A DNA stretch of 64,000 nt from Viscum album (Eukaryota > Streptophyta > Magnoliopsida > Santalales > Viscaceae). Shown here one piece after another: positions 1 to 10,465 of the stretch. The notes below the pieces were generated by a model. It had not been told where the DNA came from and did not search any database. It was given only the letters and a program-made list of their open reading frames with translations. Made by a program: the position numbers and the translations under genes. The stretch is taken from NCBI GenBank assembly GCA_963277665.1, contig OY728163.1, positions 1,901,918,644 to 1,901,982,643 on the forward strand, in the 5' to 3' direction. Every line of letters begins with the position of its first letter. The stretch's first letter is position 1.

Positions 1-1633
1 TACTTGTATACATGTATGAATGGTCATATAAAGTGGGGGTAATTATCTAGAATTGAACATATATGCTATTAATTTTATTTAAGAGGTTAAATTATTCTTA
101 TATATCATTTGGTTTTATGGCATGAGGTTGAATCAAAATATAAATATATAATGATAATCGTTTGGGTTTATTTTGGAGTTTTTTTATCACAATGAACTCA
201 TTTTGTTTTATAAATTAATATCATGTGTAAAAAATTATTCCATAACATTAAATAAGATAAAATACATATATTATAATATTTTTCATCCATTAAAATGGTT
301 TCATGACCCAACTTGAGGTTGAAATTGAAATATGAATCACATCATCCATGAAGTTGGTAAATCAGCACCTCATATATGATGTTGTTTTCTTAAAGTAAAT
401 GACAGAGGAGAAGATATTTGATGAATAGTTTTCCCATAAACATGATAAAATTCTTTTATATGTACTATATTGTAGTTTTCATGCCACTTGGATAAGGGAG
501 AGTGGGAAGAAGACAATAATAGAAAAGAACCAGAAATGAAATTGAAAGAAAATGGAATAGGGTGTTACCTCTTGATTCCATCTTCTTGAGAACCTCCATA
601 AGGGGTTGGTTTTGGTATTTTATTAATTAAAAATTATCCTAGAACTTGGTAAGGGTATTTTGAGAAAATTTTATTAGAATTTGGACAAGGTTTAACACTT
701 GAGATGTGTGAGGAGAAGTCGTGGTTTGGGGTGGTATTTATAGTTGAGGAGATGGGTATTTACTCATTATATTATTCAATATTTCAATATTTTGGATGAA
801 GATTATGAATAGTTTGATAATTATCTTAAAAAAATAAAATAATTAATTATATTTTGATATTTTAGGGTTACATAATCCATACATTGTCTATGACTCCATA
901 AATCATGTATTTAGTATTTATCGTAAATTATTGTATTTTTTTATTCACCAAAGATTTATGTATATCACTAAAAAACCAAAAAAGTCACCATAAACATATT
1001 TTGAATTGTATAATTATAAAACTGAATCCATTTTATGATAATAATTTTCTAAATATGAGTAATTTAATTTTTAATTAAAATATTTTTTTAAATCAAAAAT
1101 ACAGATTGAAAAATTGTAACTAATTTTATAACACATTGAAAAATTACTTAATGTCTCATAAAATTACGTTATAATCATAAGAAATATAAATATAAATTTA
1201 TCTGTACTTTTTAATAAAATTAAATTTCTTATAAATTATAAAATTCATTATAAAATTATAAATAAATATTTATGACTTACAAAAATACAAACAATTAATT
1301 AATAATTTTTTAAAATATTTATTTACTTATACAACGATATTATTATATCATACTGTTATAAATAAGATGGGTAAATTTTATTTATAATTTCATTGGTGAT
1401 GTTACTATTAAATTGAGTGTTTTCTACTCATAATCATCATGTTAATATTCCAAAGGTCAAGTTAGTATTCCTTTGATATATTTTCCTTAACTTCTAGATT
1501 TTTTTTCATTTTATTCATCAATCATTTATAATTTTTATATTGTGTTCTCGATGTGATTTTATGTGTTTTTTTATACTATATAACATAATTATAAGATGGT
1601 AATTTCTATTGATAAAAGATTGGTTCATTGAAT
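1..1633. other. AT-rich non-coding DNA, probable LTR of gypsy-0
   Basis: No convincing coding region is visible on either strand. On the minus strand this stretch directly follows the polypurine tract and the last integrase codons of gypsy-0, so by position it should be that element's 3' LTR. A TG-type start could lie near 1629. I cannot find the partner LTR or the other end, so the assignment is inferred from position only, and part of the stretch could be flanking DNA. Confidence 0.4.
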
Positions 1634-1650
1634 TCTTCCCCCTTATTAAA
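1634..1650 (-). other. Polypurine tract of gypsy-0
   Basis: On the minus strand this reads as a purine run, TTTAATAAGGGGGAAG, lying about 40-60 bp beyond the last recognisable integrase C-terminal codons. That is where the plus-strand primer of an LTR retrotransposon belongs. Confidence 0.6.
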
Positions 1651-1689
1651 TTTCACTCTCAAAATATAATTTTACATTTTATGTTCAAA

Positions 1690-2252
1690 ATAGTTATGTG
1701 AACTTTTCCTTCATCACTTCCTCTGGTTCCCAGGTTTCCTCTTCGTACTTACGGTTCCACCATATTAATTTGACTGGGTGAGTGGGCTTATTGTGTTGAA
1801 CCTTATCTATATGATCCAATTTATTCAATAGATTGTCCTCATAAGAAATATCATTCTCTAACTATACCACATCTACATTCAGTACATGTGAGAGATCTTG
1901 TATGTACTTTCTCAAGAGGGATACATGGAATAGATCATGTACTTGAGATGTGGTTGGTGGATTTTCTAGTCAATAGGCCATAGTTCCAAAAGAATCAAGG
2001 GTCTCAAAGGGACTGATTTACTTGGGACTTATCATCTCTTTTATCCCAAATATCATTATCCTCTTCCATGTAGATTCATGAAGGTATACAATCTCTCCAA
2101 CATTAAACTCCAGGTCTTGAAAATGATTGTCTATATAGATATTTTTTCGACATTGGGATTCCTTGATGTGATACAGAATGGTTTTCACTTTCTCCACCAT
2201 TTCATTAACCATTTCAGGTCTTAGCAGCTTACATTCTCTGGCTTCATCCCAA
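1690..2252 (-). pseudogene. gypsy-0 integrase C-terminus, decayed
   Basis: This is the C-terminal end of a Ty3/gypsy integrase read on the minus strand. Upstream residues match the family pattern around PSCWDE, LLRPEMVNEMVEKVKTILYH and the basic/aromatic block with FNVGEIVYL. Further on, a stretch equivalent to the 'HNVFHVSLLRKYI.DPSH' segment and a final W-containing block resembling the chromodomain tail can be followed through several stop codons and frame changes. In an intact element this part helps the integrase bind DNA and choose targets. It continues from the integrase fragment at 3689-5172, from which it is split by the 1.4-kb retroposon insertion. It is certainly inactive. Confidence 0.8.
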
Positions 2253-2269
2253 CATGAAGGTTTTATTCT
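2253..2269. repeat. 17-bp target-site duplication, left copy
   Basis: CATGAAGGTTTTATTCT is repeated exactly at 3672-3688. The two copies flank the retroposon. The gypsy-0 integrase coding reading runs up to the right copy and resumes after the left copy, which shows that one copy is the original site. Confidence 0.85.
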
Positions 2270-3671
2270 CCAAATCCCTTTTTTTATATTTTTTGAGATC
2301 CACTTTAAGGAAAAGTGGTAACCGTACATCACACAATTCAAAAATAGCACCGCATTACAAAAAATCACATCCCGCATTTTTCATAGCCAAAGTGCCACTC
2401 CACCACCAGAGTTTTCAAATTCAAAATTCACAAACATAAACCGCTTTCCAATCAACTTTCCAGTTTTTATCATTGCGAGTTGATCCAAGAGAGTAGACAC
2501 CAATTTGGTCACCCACCATGATTCGAGTGGATGTCGTAATCATCATCCAGTCACCTCCATAAACATCTCTTCTTAGAACCACCATTGTCGTCATCATCAG
2601 AGCATACATCGCTGGAATCGTCATAGCTACCATCACCGTCTCGCGGTCCTCGTCGCTCGATACCAATGTCCACTCATCGACATCTCCAAACAAGACATCA
2701 TTGGCATCACCAGAACACCCGAAAAGAAACCAATGAACCAGTCGTGCCTCTAAGGACACCCATCCACTCGCACAAACACCTCTCAACACCTCCTCGGAAG
2801 CTCCCTTGCCCAACTGACCTGGGTGGGTGCGAAGAACCTAGAAACTAGAGCAGAGAACAAGCGTCAGGGTCTCCAAAGAAAACCTAAGCCACCCCATCAT
2901 CGCTTCATCTTTGTCGTCACCATCGACACCGACGTTCGGCACCGAACAGAAGAAAATATCACCAAAACCAGAAACCCAATCCATCTTCAACACCGATCGA
3001 TCATCAAAAATAAAGATCTCACGAGGAGAGTCACAAAAATTTGTCACCAATTTCATTGATGAAGAAACACAAATAAAAACTGACCAGCAATAAAACAACT
3101 TCTCAAAAAAAATACCGCCTCATGACGTATCTGGTGCACCAGCAGCCACCAAATCAAACATCCCAAAACCTCAAAGATTCTACCACTCCAGGTTCGACTC
3201 GAAGAGGAGCCGAGTAATTCAAGGTTAGAGCAGAGTTGAGAGACAGAGTTCTATGATGGATTTCATCTTCAAATAACACCCGTAGAATTCATGACAGAAG
3301 CAATTCGATTCCCAAAGTGCCTATAAACTTGTCGACCATCGAACCACATAACCCAAAATCTCTTTGAACTGATGCGCCAGCTCCGACCTGGAGAGGTACA
3401 GGTGAACAAGAAATCAGAGTAGGGTGAGACCAGCCAAGGACTTCCATAGCAAACATCCGACGATGGGAACACCGAGATAAAAGAGGAAGAAAACCCATTG
3501 CATCGAGCCCTATAGTGAAGGATATTGATCTGCTGGAAAGGGGAAAATGAGAAAGCAGAAGATGGACATAGAGAAGAAAAGGATGAGGGGAGAGCCATCA
3601 CCGCCAAAGGTCCACAGAAACCCTAGGAGGAGGAGAAGAGAGCATAGGATCCCGGTGAATGGGGCGCCATC
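2270..3671 (-). mobile_element. 1.4-kb non-LTR-type retroposon, minus strand
   Basis: A 1402-bp insertion splits the gypsy-0 integrase and is bounded by a perfect 17-bp direct repeat, a length typical of target-primed (LINE-type) retroposition. On the minus strand it starts with GATGGCGCC and ends with an A-rich stretch (CTCAAAAAATATAAAAAAAG) before the duplication, as expected of a reverse-transcribed RNA. Composition is more GC-rich than the host element. The longest minus-strand open frames are 112 aa (3269-3607, starting MAVMALPSSF), 130 aa (2421-2813) and 86 aa (2838-3098). None has a recognisable endonuclease, RT or zinc-knuckle motif. It may be a LINE 5' region joined to a 3' end, a non-autonomous derivative, or a processed host transcript. 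I cannot tell these apart by eye. Confidence 0.7.
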
Positions 3672-3688
3672 CATGAAGGTTTTATTCT
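3672..3688. repeat. 17-bp target-site duplication, right copy
   Basis: Identical to 2253-2269. Read on the minus strand it encodes the RIKPS part of the integrase segment that normally precedes CWDE. Confidence 0.85.
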
Positions 3689-5172
3689 ACTTTTCCCATA
3701 AGGGGTTTAACGTGAAGCCATTGATATGATCAGTGGAAAACAATTTTATAGGATAACTCAACAGAGGAAAATGTTGGTCCATATTCCTTTGAAGTCTATA
3801 GAAAATTCTCTCAACATGTCTTCTATTGTCTGAATTGTTCACTCAGATTGCACATCATTTTGAGAATGATAGGTTGTACTGAAGTTTATCTTAGTTCTTA
3901 TCACACATTGGAAACATTTCCATAACTTCAAGTTGAATCTCATATCTTGATTGTATACATTCTATAGTGGTTCTCCATACAGCCTTACCAAATCTTGGAT
4001 ATATATCTGTGCAAGTTGATCCAGTGATAAGTCCTCTCGAATTTTGATAATGTGATCTATCTTTGTTATATGATCCATAATAACCCATATAGAATTTCTT
4101 CCTCTGGATGTATTTGGATGTCCAGTGACAATGTCCTTGGTGTTGTTTTCCCATTTTAATATTGGTATGGGTAATGTTTGCATCATACAATTAAAATTTT
4201 TTCCTTTCATTTTTCACTTTCTGACATACCATGAACTTTTATAAATATAAATAAATCTATTTTTCATATTTTCCCACCAAAAGTTCTCCAAGAGATCTCA
4301 ATACGTATTTTTGATCAATGTTTTAATAGAGAAGGTTGAGCTATGTGTGTCACATAGAAGCTATTTCATTATCTATGGATTGGATGGAAAAAATATCCAT
4401 GTCCCAAATCTTATGACTCCATCCTCACTGATCACGAACTCGGAGGACTTCCATTCTTGATAGCTTCCACCTTTTTTGAGTTTCCACATAATTTATTTGA
4501 GCATACATTATTTTATCAATAATGGATGGCTGAAAAATCATTTGAGAAAGGATTGATGATGTCCCTTACATAATAATTCACATTTCCATCCTTTGTAAGT
4601 CTAATAGGATTGGATCCTTCTCAGTTATCATGATTGATAAATATACAGGATCCTTTCTACATAGAGCATCTTCGAAATTATTTTCCTTACCATGATGGTT
4701 GTGGATTGAGTAGTGATAATCCTTGATGAACTCCAAATATCTTCACTGGTTCATATTAATCTTATTCTGTGTGAATATATACTTGAGACTCTTCTGATAA
4801 GTATATATCTCATAATTCTCCCCATATAGATAATTCCCCATGATTTTAAACATAATGATCATGAACACCAAATCCATATCATGTATAGCCTAGTTTTTCT
4901 TATGAATATTCAACTTCTAAGAGGCATGGGATATCATATAATCATTTTTCATCAGTACACATCCGAATCCCATTTTTTGAAGCATAGATTTACACCACAA
5001 AGAATCTTCCAATTTTTGGGAGTGTTAGTACTAGCATAGTGACGAGACTCTTTTTGAGCTCCTTAAATCATTCCTCACATTCTTGAGTTTATACATACAT
5101 CCCTCCCTTCCATTTCTTCTTGTATATTGGGTTTGAAAATCATGAAAAGGTGTTCACAAATCATCAGTAATA
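3689..5172 (-). pseudogene. gypsy-0 RNase H and integrase core, decayed
   Basis: Minus-strand Ty3/gypsy pol remnant. Starting at 5172 it continues the RT-to-RNase H connection: FKELKKSLVTMLVLTLP, then IYASKNGI, equivalent to the family's 'LTSAPVLTLP...YSDASK.GLG'. The integrase core follows around 4210-3740, with NSIWVIMDHITKIDHIIKI, a segment equivalent to 'LAKLYIQEIVRLHG', and NFSTTYHSQNDVQSE, equivalent to 'FSTAFHPQTDGQSE' with the final catalytic-region residues still readable. Numerous stops and frame changes make it non-functional. It is broken from its RT by the Athila-like insertion and from its C-terminus by the 1.4-kb retroposon. Confidence 0.85.
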
Positions 5173-5177
5173 CCTGG
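5173..5177. repeat. Target-site duplication of the Athila-like element, left copy
   Basis: CCTGG precedes the TG of the 5' LTR; CCCAT follows the CA of the 3' LTR at 37625-37629. Only two of five positions match, so similarity alone would not prove a duplication. The support is the reading frame: the gypsy-0 codons for the G-L-x-G-Y-Y segment need exactly five nucleotides between the two flanks. Confidence 0.6.
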
Positions 5178-5921
5178 TGATGTGGCTTATTGTTAATACC
5201 CTTTACCACATTTTTATTTGTACTTTCATTATATTTTCTATACCAAAGTGTTTTATTTTATTAAAAAAATGTTGTGTGTTTTGTACATTAATTTGTAAAA
5301 TAATCATTTTTATGTAAATCATATATTTTGGTGAGTTATTGTGTTGTTTTGAATAAATTTCAAATGAAATAATCCTTGTTATTTTAGCATTCATTTGTAT
5401 TCATTAATTCTCTTTAAGAAATTATAATATTAATTTAATTAATTAATTAATTGTTTGTTTTTAATTTGTAAATAAATAATACATTTTAATTTTTAATTAT
5501 TATTTCTTGTAATAATTAAATAAGTTTAACGATATAATTTTATTCAATTAATATATTAAGTCTTTAATGAATTCTTTAATTAATTATTTGGTTGAATAAT
5601 TGATAATAGTAATTATTTTAATTTGCTTTAAATTACTTTATTTAATCAAAAAGATCATTCTTTGAAATAATGCATAATTAATTTTATTATTTAACTATGT
5701 TTTAGTTATTTTTATTTATTTTTTATTTCATTTTGTTAATTCAATTGATTGATTTATTAATGAATTTTTAGTTTTAGTAAATCAATTTAATTTTTGGTGT
5801 TTAGTGTTTATTTTGCAAATGATAGGGTGCCACCGTTCCACCCCTACCACCATTCCACCCTCACTGTTGCATTGCACCCACTGTTGTCCCATTGTATCCG
5901 CCAAACGGTGAAATTGTTTCA

Positions 5922-5930
5922 GCTTTCAAC
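5922..5930. repeat. MULE target-site duplication, left copy
   Basis: GCTTTCAAC here and GCACTCAAC at 13823-13831 give a 9-bp duplication with two mismatches. Nine base pairs is the usual MULE target duplication. The uninterrupted 3' LTR near 32600-32650 has GCACTCAA at the matching place. Confidence 0.7.
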
Positions 5931-6041
5931 CGAGGTTTTTTTATATATATGGGTTTTATAAAAAAATTTATATTAAATGGATAGGGTTTGAAATATTTTT
6001 AAAAATTGGTCTTTAGATGCGTGAACCCCATTCACGCATCC
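5931..6041. repeat. Left terminal inverted repeat of the MULE
   Basis: Starts CGAGGTTTTT and includes GGGTTTTATAAAAA, ATAGGGTTTGAAATATTTTT and CTTTAGATGCGTGAA. The reverse complement matches 13701-13822 nearly throughout. It ends in a perfect 10-bp-arm hairpin at 6016-6040 (GATGCGTGAA, 5-nt loop, TTCACGCATC). Confidence 0.85.
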
Positions 6042-7205
6042 GGCTGAGAAAATCTATAAACCCCCCCCCCCCCAATTTATTCTTCTCCTCTGGATTTTGT
6101 TGCGAATCCCTGCATAATTTCTTTCTCAACAAATTTTTGTGGATTTTAAGAAGGTAAAATTTATATTTAAATTTTCAATTGTTTAATTGTGTTTATTTAT
6201 TTCATTTGTATGATTTTTTTATTTGATTTGTGATATGTAGAAACTAGTGTTTGTGTGTATGGTTTTTTTATTTCATATATATTGATGTTTAAATTAGTGT
6301 CTTTTGTATGATTTAATATATGAATGATGTGTTTGTTGTATGAATTCGTATTGAATGTTTATAAAAAAAATATTTTATAAAAAATGTTATTTTGAAAGTA
6401 ATATTAATTTAAGTTATAATATATTTATAAAATAGTAATATAAAATGTGAATAATATATTAGTTATATGTATCCTATTTAAATTTATTAAAAAATATATA
6501 GAAAACTTTTTCTGTTAAAGGTATAAAAACAGTTTTTTATAAAAAAAATTAAATTATATTAGTTATAATTAAACATATTAAATATAAAATAGGTGTAGAT
6601 ATTTAATATGTATTATATAGTAATAGATATAATATATATACCCTAAAACATGGTAAGTTCTGTGATGACTGATCTTGACATGACCGACCGATGCATAATT
6701 GAAATTGCATGTCTAGTTTTGTGAATGTTTATATTAAATTTGTAATAATTGCATTTATTTTTCTGTATTGATGACATTTGAGTCATATTTGACTAATTAT
6801 GTAAGGACCTGCATGTCCTCTTAAAAAAATTTATGTATTTCATACCCCTAGACCCACTCACATGCATGTGAGTAAATTTTTAATTAAAAGGCAATCAACA
6901 AGAGGTGTCCTTGAAGAGGCATCCCCTGATAGGTGTCCCCGAAGAGGCATTGGAGAACAAGTGTTCGACATGAGGCGTTGCTGTTTGAAAGGAGACTAAC
7001 GGTTGTTGAAATATTTGATAATAGAGACTCCATGAGTCTACCCATAAGTTATGGTTATTTTATCAAATAATGATTAACTAATCATAAGTCATAAGATCAA
7101 GTCATGATTAATTATTCATAACTAATTAAAATAAATAACTTTATATTAAATAATGTAAAATACTGATATAGTATATAATATTTTATTAATTATTTTTTAT
7201 AGGTA
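6042..7205. other. MULE 5' non-coding region
   Basis: About 1.16 kb between the left terminal repeat and the transposase start. It holds a 14-C run at 6061, then very AT-rich DNA, then a less AT-rich block at 6895-7000 in which GAGGTGTCC/GAGGCATC-type words recur three to four times. A promoter for the transposase would be expected here, but I cannot point to a convincing TATA box in so AT-rich a background. Confidence 0.5.
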
Positions 7206-9992
7206 ATGATGTCTGCGAAAATATATTTCAATGGTGAGACCATTTATACGGAGCAGAGATTTAGTTACAGTGTTCCACCTGTCAGAGTGGTAAATCTTCT
7301 TGGTTGTATGACATTAGATTCAGTTCACAATAAGATTCATAATCGGTTAAAACTGAGGGTCGATCAATCCATTTCTTCAATCACATATCAACATCTACAA
7401 CATCCAAAACATTTCTGGCACACTGAGTACCCATTGGTCGATGATGATGATTGGATGGATGCATCTTCCTTATTTAGACATCAGTGCGCTAATGGTTTGA
7501 TGGAGTTGTATGTGGTGATTTCTGATGTAGATGTGGTGAAACTGACTACTAAAGAAGCGTGTTTTGTGAGCTCTGTACATGTTGGTCCTTTACATCATTC
7601 TTTTGCATTACCTTCTTCTCATTTGACTCTAGTAATACAAGAAAATTATGAAGAAGATGATCAAAATTTAGAAGTAAATGTAGATGACATCCCTTTGTAT
7701 GCTGATATAGTTAATGAAAGTTTATCTGAGGAAGAAGAATCTGAGGAGCCATCAGGAGATGATGTGGGTGAGGGTGATGTGGGGAATGAACCTTCTGAGG
7801 TTCCTCTGAGAGATGTGGGTGAGGGCGATGTGGGCAATGAACCTCTTGAGGTTCCTTTGAGATACATACATCCACGAAATCTTCCGGTTAGTGGTAATAA
7901 TCCTTCAGTATTGAGTTCCTTAGTTAAACTAATGTCTCATGAACAACATTTTTATTGGGATTTCATTACACCAGCTTCTGAATTCCCTTGCATTATATGG
8001 AATAGGTCAGCATCAAATGATAATGCCATCTATGTTGGGCAGGAGTTTGAAAGTAAATTGGTCATGAAAAATGTGATAAATAAATACCACATTGAGCGAC
8101 ATTTCACATTTTTAGTTGATGAGTCAAATAAGAAAAAATATATTATTCATTGTAAAAAAATATGGTCCAGAATGTAAATTTAAATTAAGGGAAATATTTG
8201 ATAAATTTTTTGCATGTTGGAGGATAACCAAATTAGAAGGGCCACACACTTGTGTGCATCCAAGCTTGTCAAATGATCAATCTTCCCTTGATTCATAGTT
8301 TATATCAAATGTTAATTTTGAGATGATATGAACATGTCAGGATGTTCCCATTTCCCTTATTCAGGAAAGATTTCAACAGTTGTATTACTACAAGATATCA
8401 TATACCAAAGCATGGAATGAAAAACAGAAGGTAATTGTGAAATTTTATGGTGATTGGGATGAATCTCATGATATGTTTCCACAAATAATGGAATTGTTAT
8501 CTCTCAAAAATAAGATTGTTTATCAGTTGGACATTGTTGAGTATATATCCCCCAATCTCCAAGTCGATCGAACAAAGTTGAAGTTCAGTATGGTTTTTTG
8601 GACATTCAGGCCATGCATTATTGCCTTTCCCTATTGTAAAAAATTTATTCAAGTCGATTACACTTTCCTGTATGGAAATTATACATGTGTTCTACTCATT
8701 TCCGCCACACAGGATGGTAATCGTGCTCCTCTTTCACTTGCTTTTTCTATTGTTGAAAAAGAGAATTTTGAATGATGGAGCTGGTTTTTGGCATGTGTAC
8801 ATGTTCATGTCACACAAAACCATGGCGTGTGTCTGATATCTGATCACCATCGAGCTATTATAGAGTTTTTGGTTAGTGATGGGGTTTCATGGACTGATCC
8901 AAATTCTTATCATTGTTATTGCATTAGACATATTGCAAGTAATGTGCATAAGAATTTTAGAGATGATGCCATAAAGAAGGTGATCCTCAAGATGGGTATG
9001 TTTTTCTAAACTTATTTTTTTTAAACAAAATTTATTCTCCATTTCATATATTATTCTCTTATGGTTTCAGCATGTGAGCCCCAACAAGAAAGGGTTGATC
9101 AAAGCCTTGAAGAGATCTGAACTTCTAATGAACATGTGTATGAATATATGATGCATATTTCGAAGGAAAAGTGGTCATTAGCATATGATGGTTGCAGAAG
9201 ATATGGTCACATGACCACTAATATAGTAGAGTGCATAAATGGGGTCCTCAAGGGTGTGCGCAAACTTCCTATCATAGGGTTAGTGCAAGAGAAATTTTAT
9301 AGATGTGTTTACTATTTTGTTGACCGGTCCCAAAAGGCATATTAGGGGATGGAAAATGGAATGTGTTTTACACAGCATTTCCAAAGTGATATTGATTCGA
9401 TAATGAATGAGGCTTCAAGATGGACTGTTCTAGCCTTTGATAGGGAAAAGCCGAGCTTTCAGGTAAGATTGTGTTACGACCAGGATACATGCACTACTGG
9501 TCGAGTGTTTGTAGTGATGTTAGATAACATATACTGTGATTGCGGAAACTTTCAGGCATTTAGATATCCATGTGCACAAGTTATCGCAGCTTGTTCTTCA
9601 GTAAATATATCATGGGAGCCATATGTTAACCCAATGTATCGCATTAGCACTTTGGTGAACTGTTATAGTGCAGCTTGGATGCCGGTTGGTGACTTTAATT
9701 CTATCTCATTGCCTGCTGATCAGCCTACAATCATCCCTGATATTTCGAGGTTTCATAATTTGGTTCTATTTTCATTTATGATTTTTCAAATGTCTGTCAT
9801 TTTTAAAATTATCAGCTTCATACTACTAGGTTACGACCTCGAGGAAGACCAAAAACAAGTTAAATCATAAATGAAATGGATTGGCCTCGACAACGAGGAG
9901 GGAGAATACGATGCATTATTTGTCATGTAGAAGGAAATACTCGTAATTGATGTCCCCAAGTGGTAGCACAGATCTCAACATCTCGTCATCTG
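7206..9992 (+). pseudogene. MuDR-type MULE transposase, broken
   Basis: Cut-and-paste transposase of the Mutator superfamily. The first exon part (7206-8177) has the N-terminal MULE segment, an acidic linker with a short repeat (DVGEGDVGNEP twice) and the start of the DNA-binding domain. A shift at an A-run near 8155 moves the reading to 8116-8298 (GPHTCVHPSL, zinc-type DNA-binding region). The DDE catalytic domain follows: first Asp in QVDYTFLYGNY (about 8660), second Asp in LISDHHRAII (about 8850), Glu in NIVECINGVLKG (about 9230). A 75-nt intron with GT..AG ends fits 8996-9070; a second, 9750-9815, is likely. The SWIM zinc finger is CDCGNF...CAQVI at about 9535-9590, with the expected His replaced by Gln. 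A C-terminal zinc-knuckle-like segment (CIICHVEGNTRN) ends near 9990. In-frame stops occur at 8296, 8773, 9112 and 9343, so the gene is dead although the DDE triad remains. Confidence 0.88.
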
Positions 9993-10465
9993 TGATCGAG
10001 TTTTTGTATTGTATCACGAATATGTATATTTTGATTTGTATGTAGAAGTTTCAGTATTGAATCTTTTTATTTCTGACTTTCTCTATTTCTAACATAGTTC
10101 AATTTTGTTTTGGCTCATTTTTTGATTCTCTAATAAAGATTTTTTTGATTCTCAAATAATTCAAAAAAACAACATAGAATGAAAGAACTAGATCATGGAA
10201 TCCCAGATGCAATGCTTAGAAGACCTCTATAGGTTTTAATTAATGCGGACCTAATAAATATTGAATCTCAAAATTAGGTAATAGGGTGCTTTATTTAATG
10301 AGGGGATTGGTCAAGTAATAAAAACACTAATCCACACACAACAAATCAAGTATAAATCAAAAATATTAACACAATCATTTTTCATTTCATTTTTTTAGAT
10401 TTATTTAAATAATAGTTGAAATTTTTTATTGAATTCACTATTATAAAGTAACGATTATATCATTT
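9993..10465. other. MULE intergenic region
   Basis: AT-rich spacer between the transposase end and the start of the PMD gene. No coding potential or structural repeat stands out. Confidence 0.5.

Noticed and set aside
2018..2377. A 119-codon minus-strand frame as a complete gene
   Set aside because: Its first part lies in the retroposon and its second in the gypsy-0 integrase. The frame spans an insertion junction.
6061..6074. Poly-C run as a functional element
   Set aside because: Single homopolymer with no counterpart at the right end of the MULE; its length may be a sequencing artefact.
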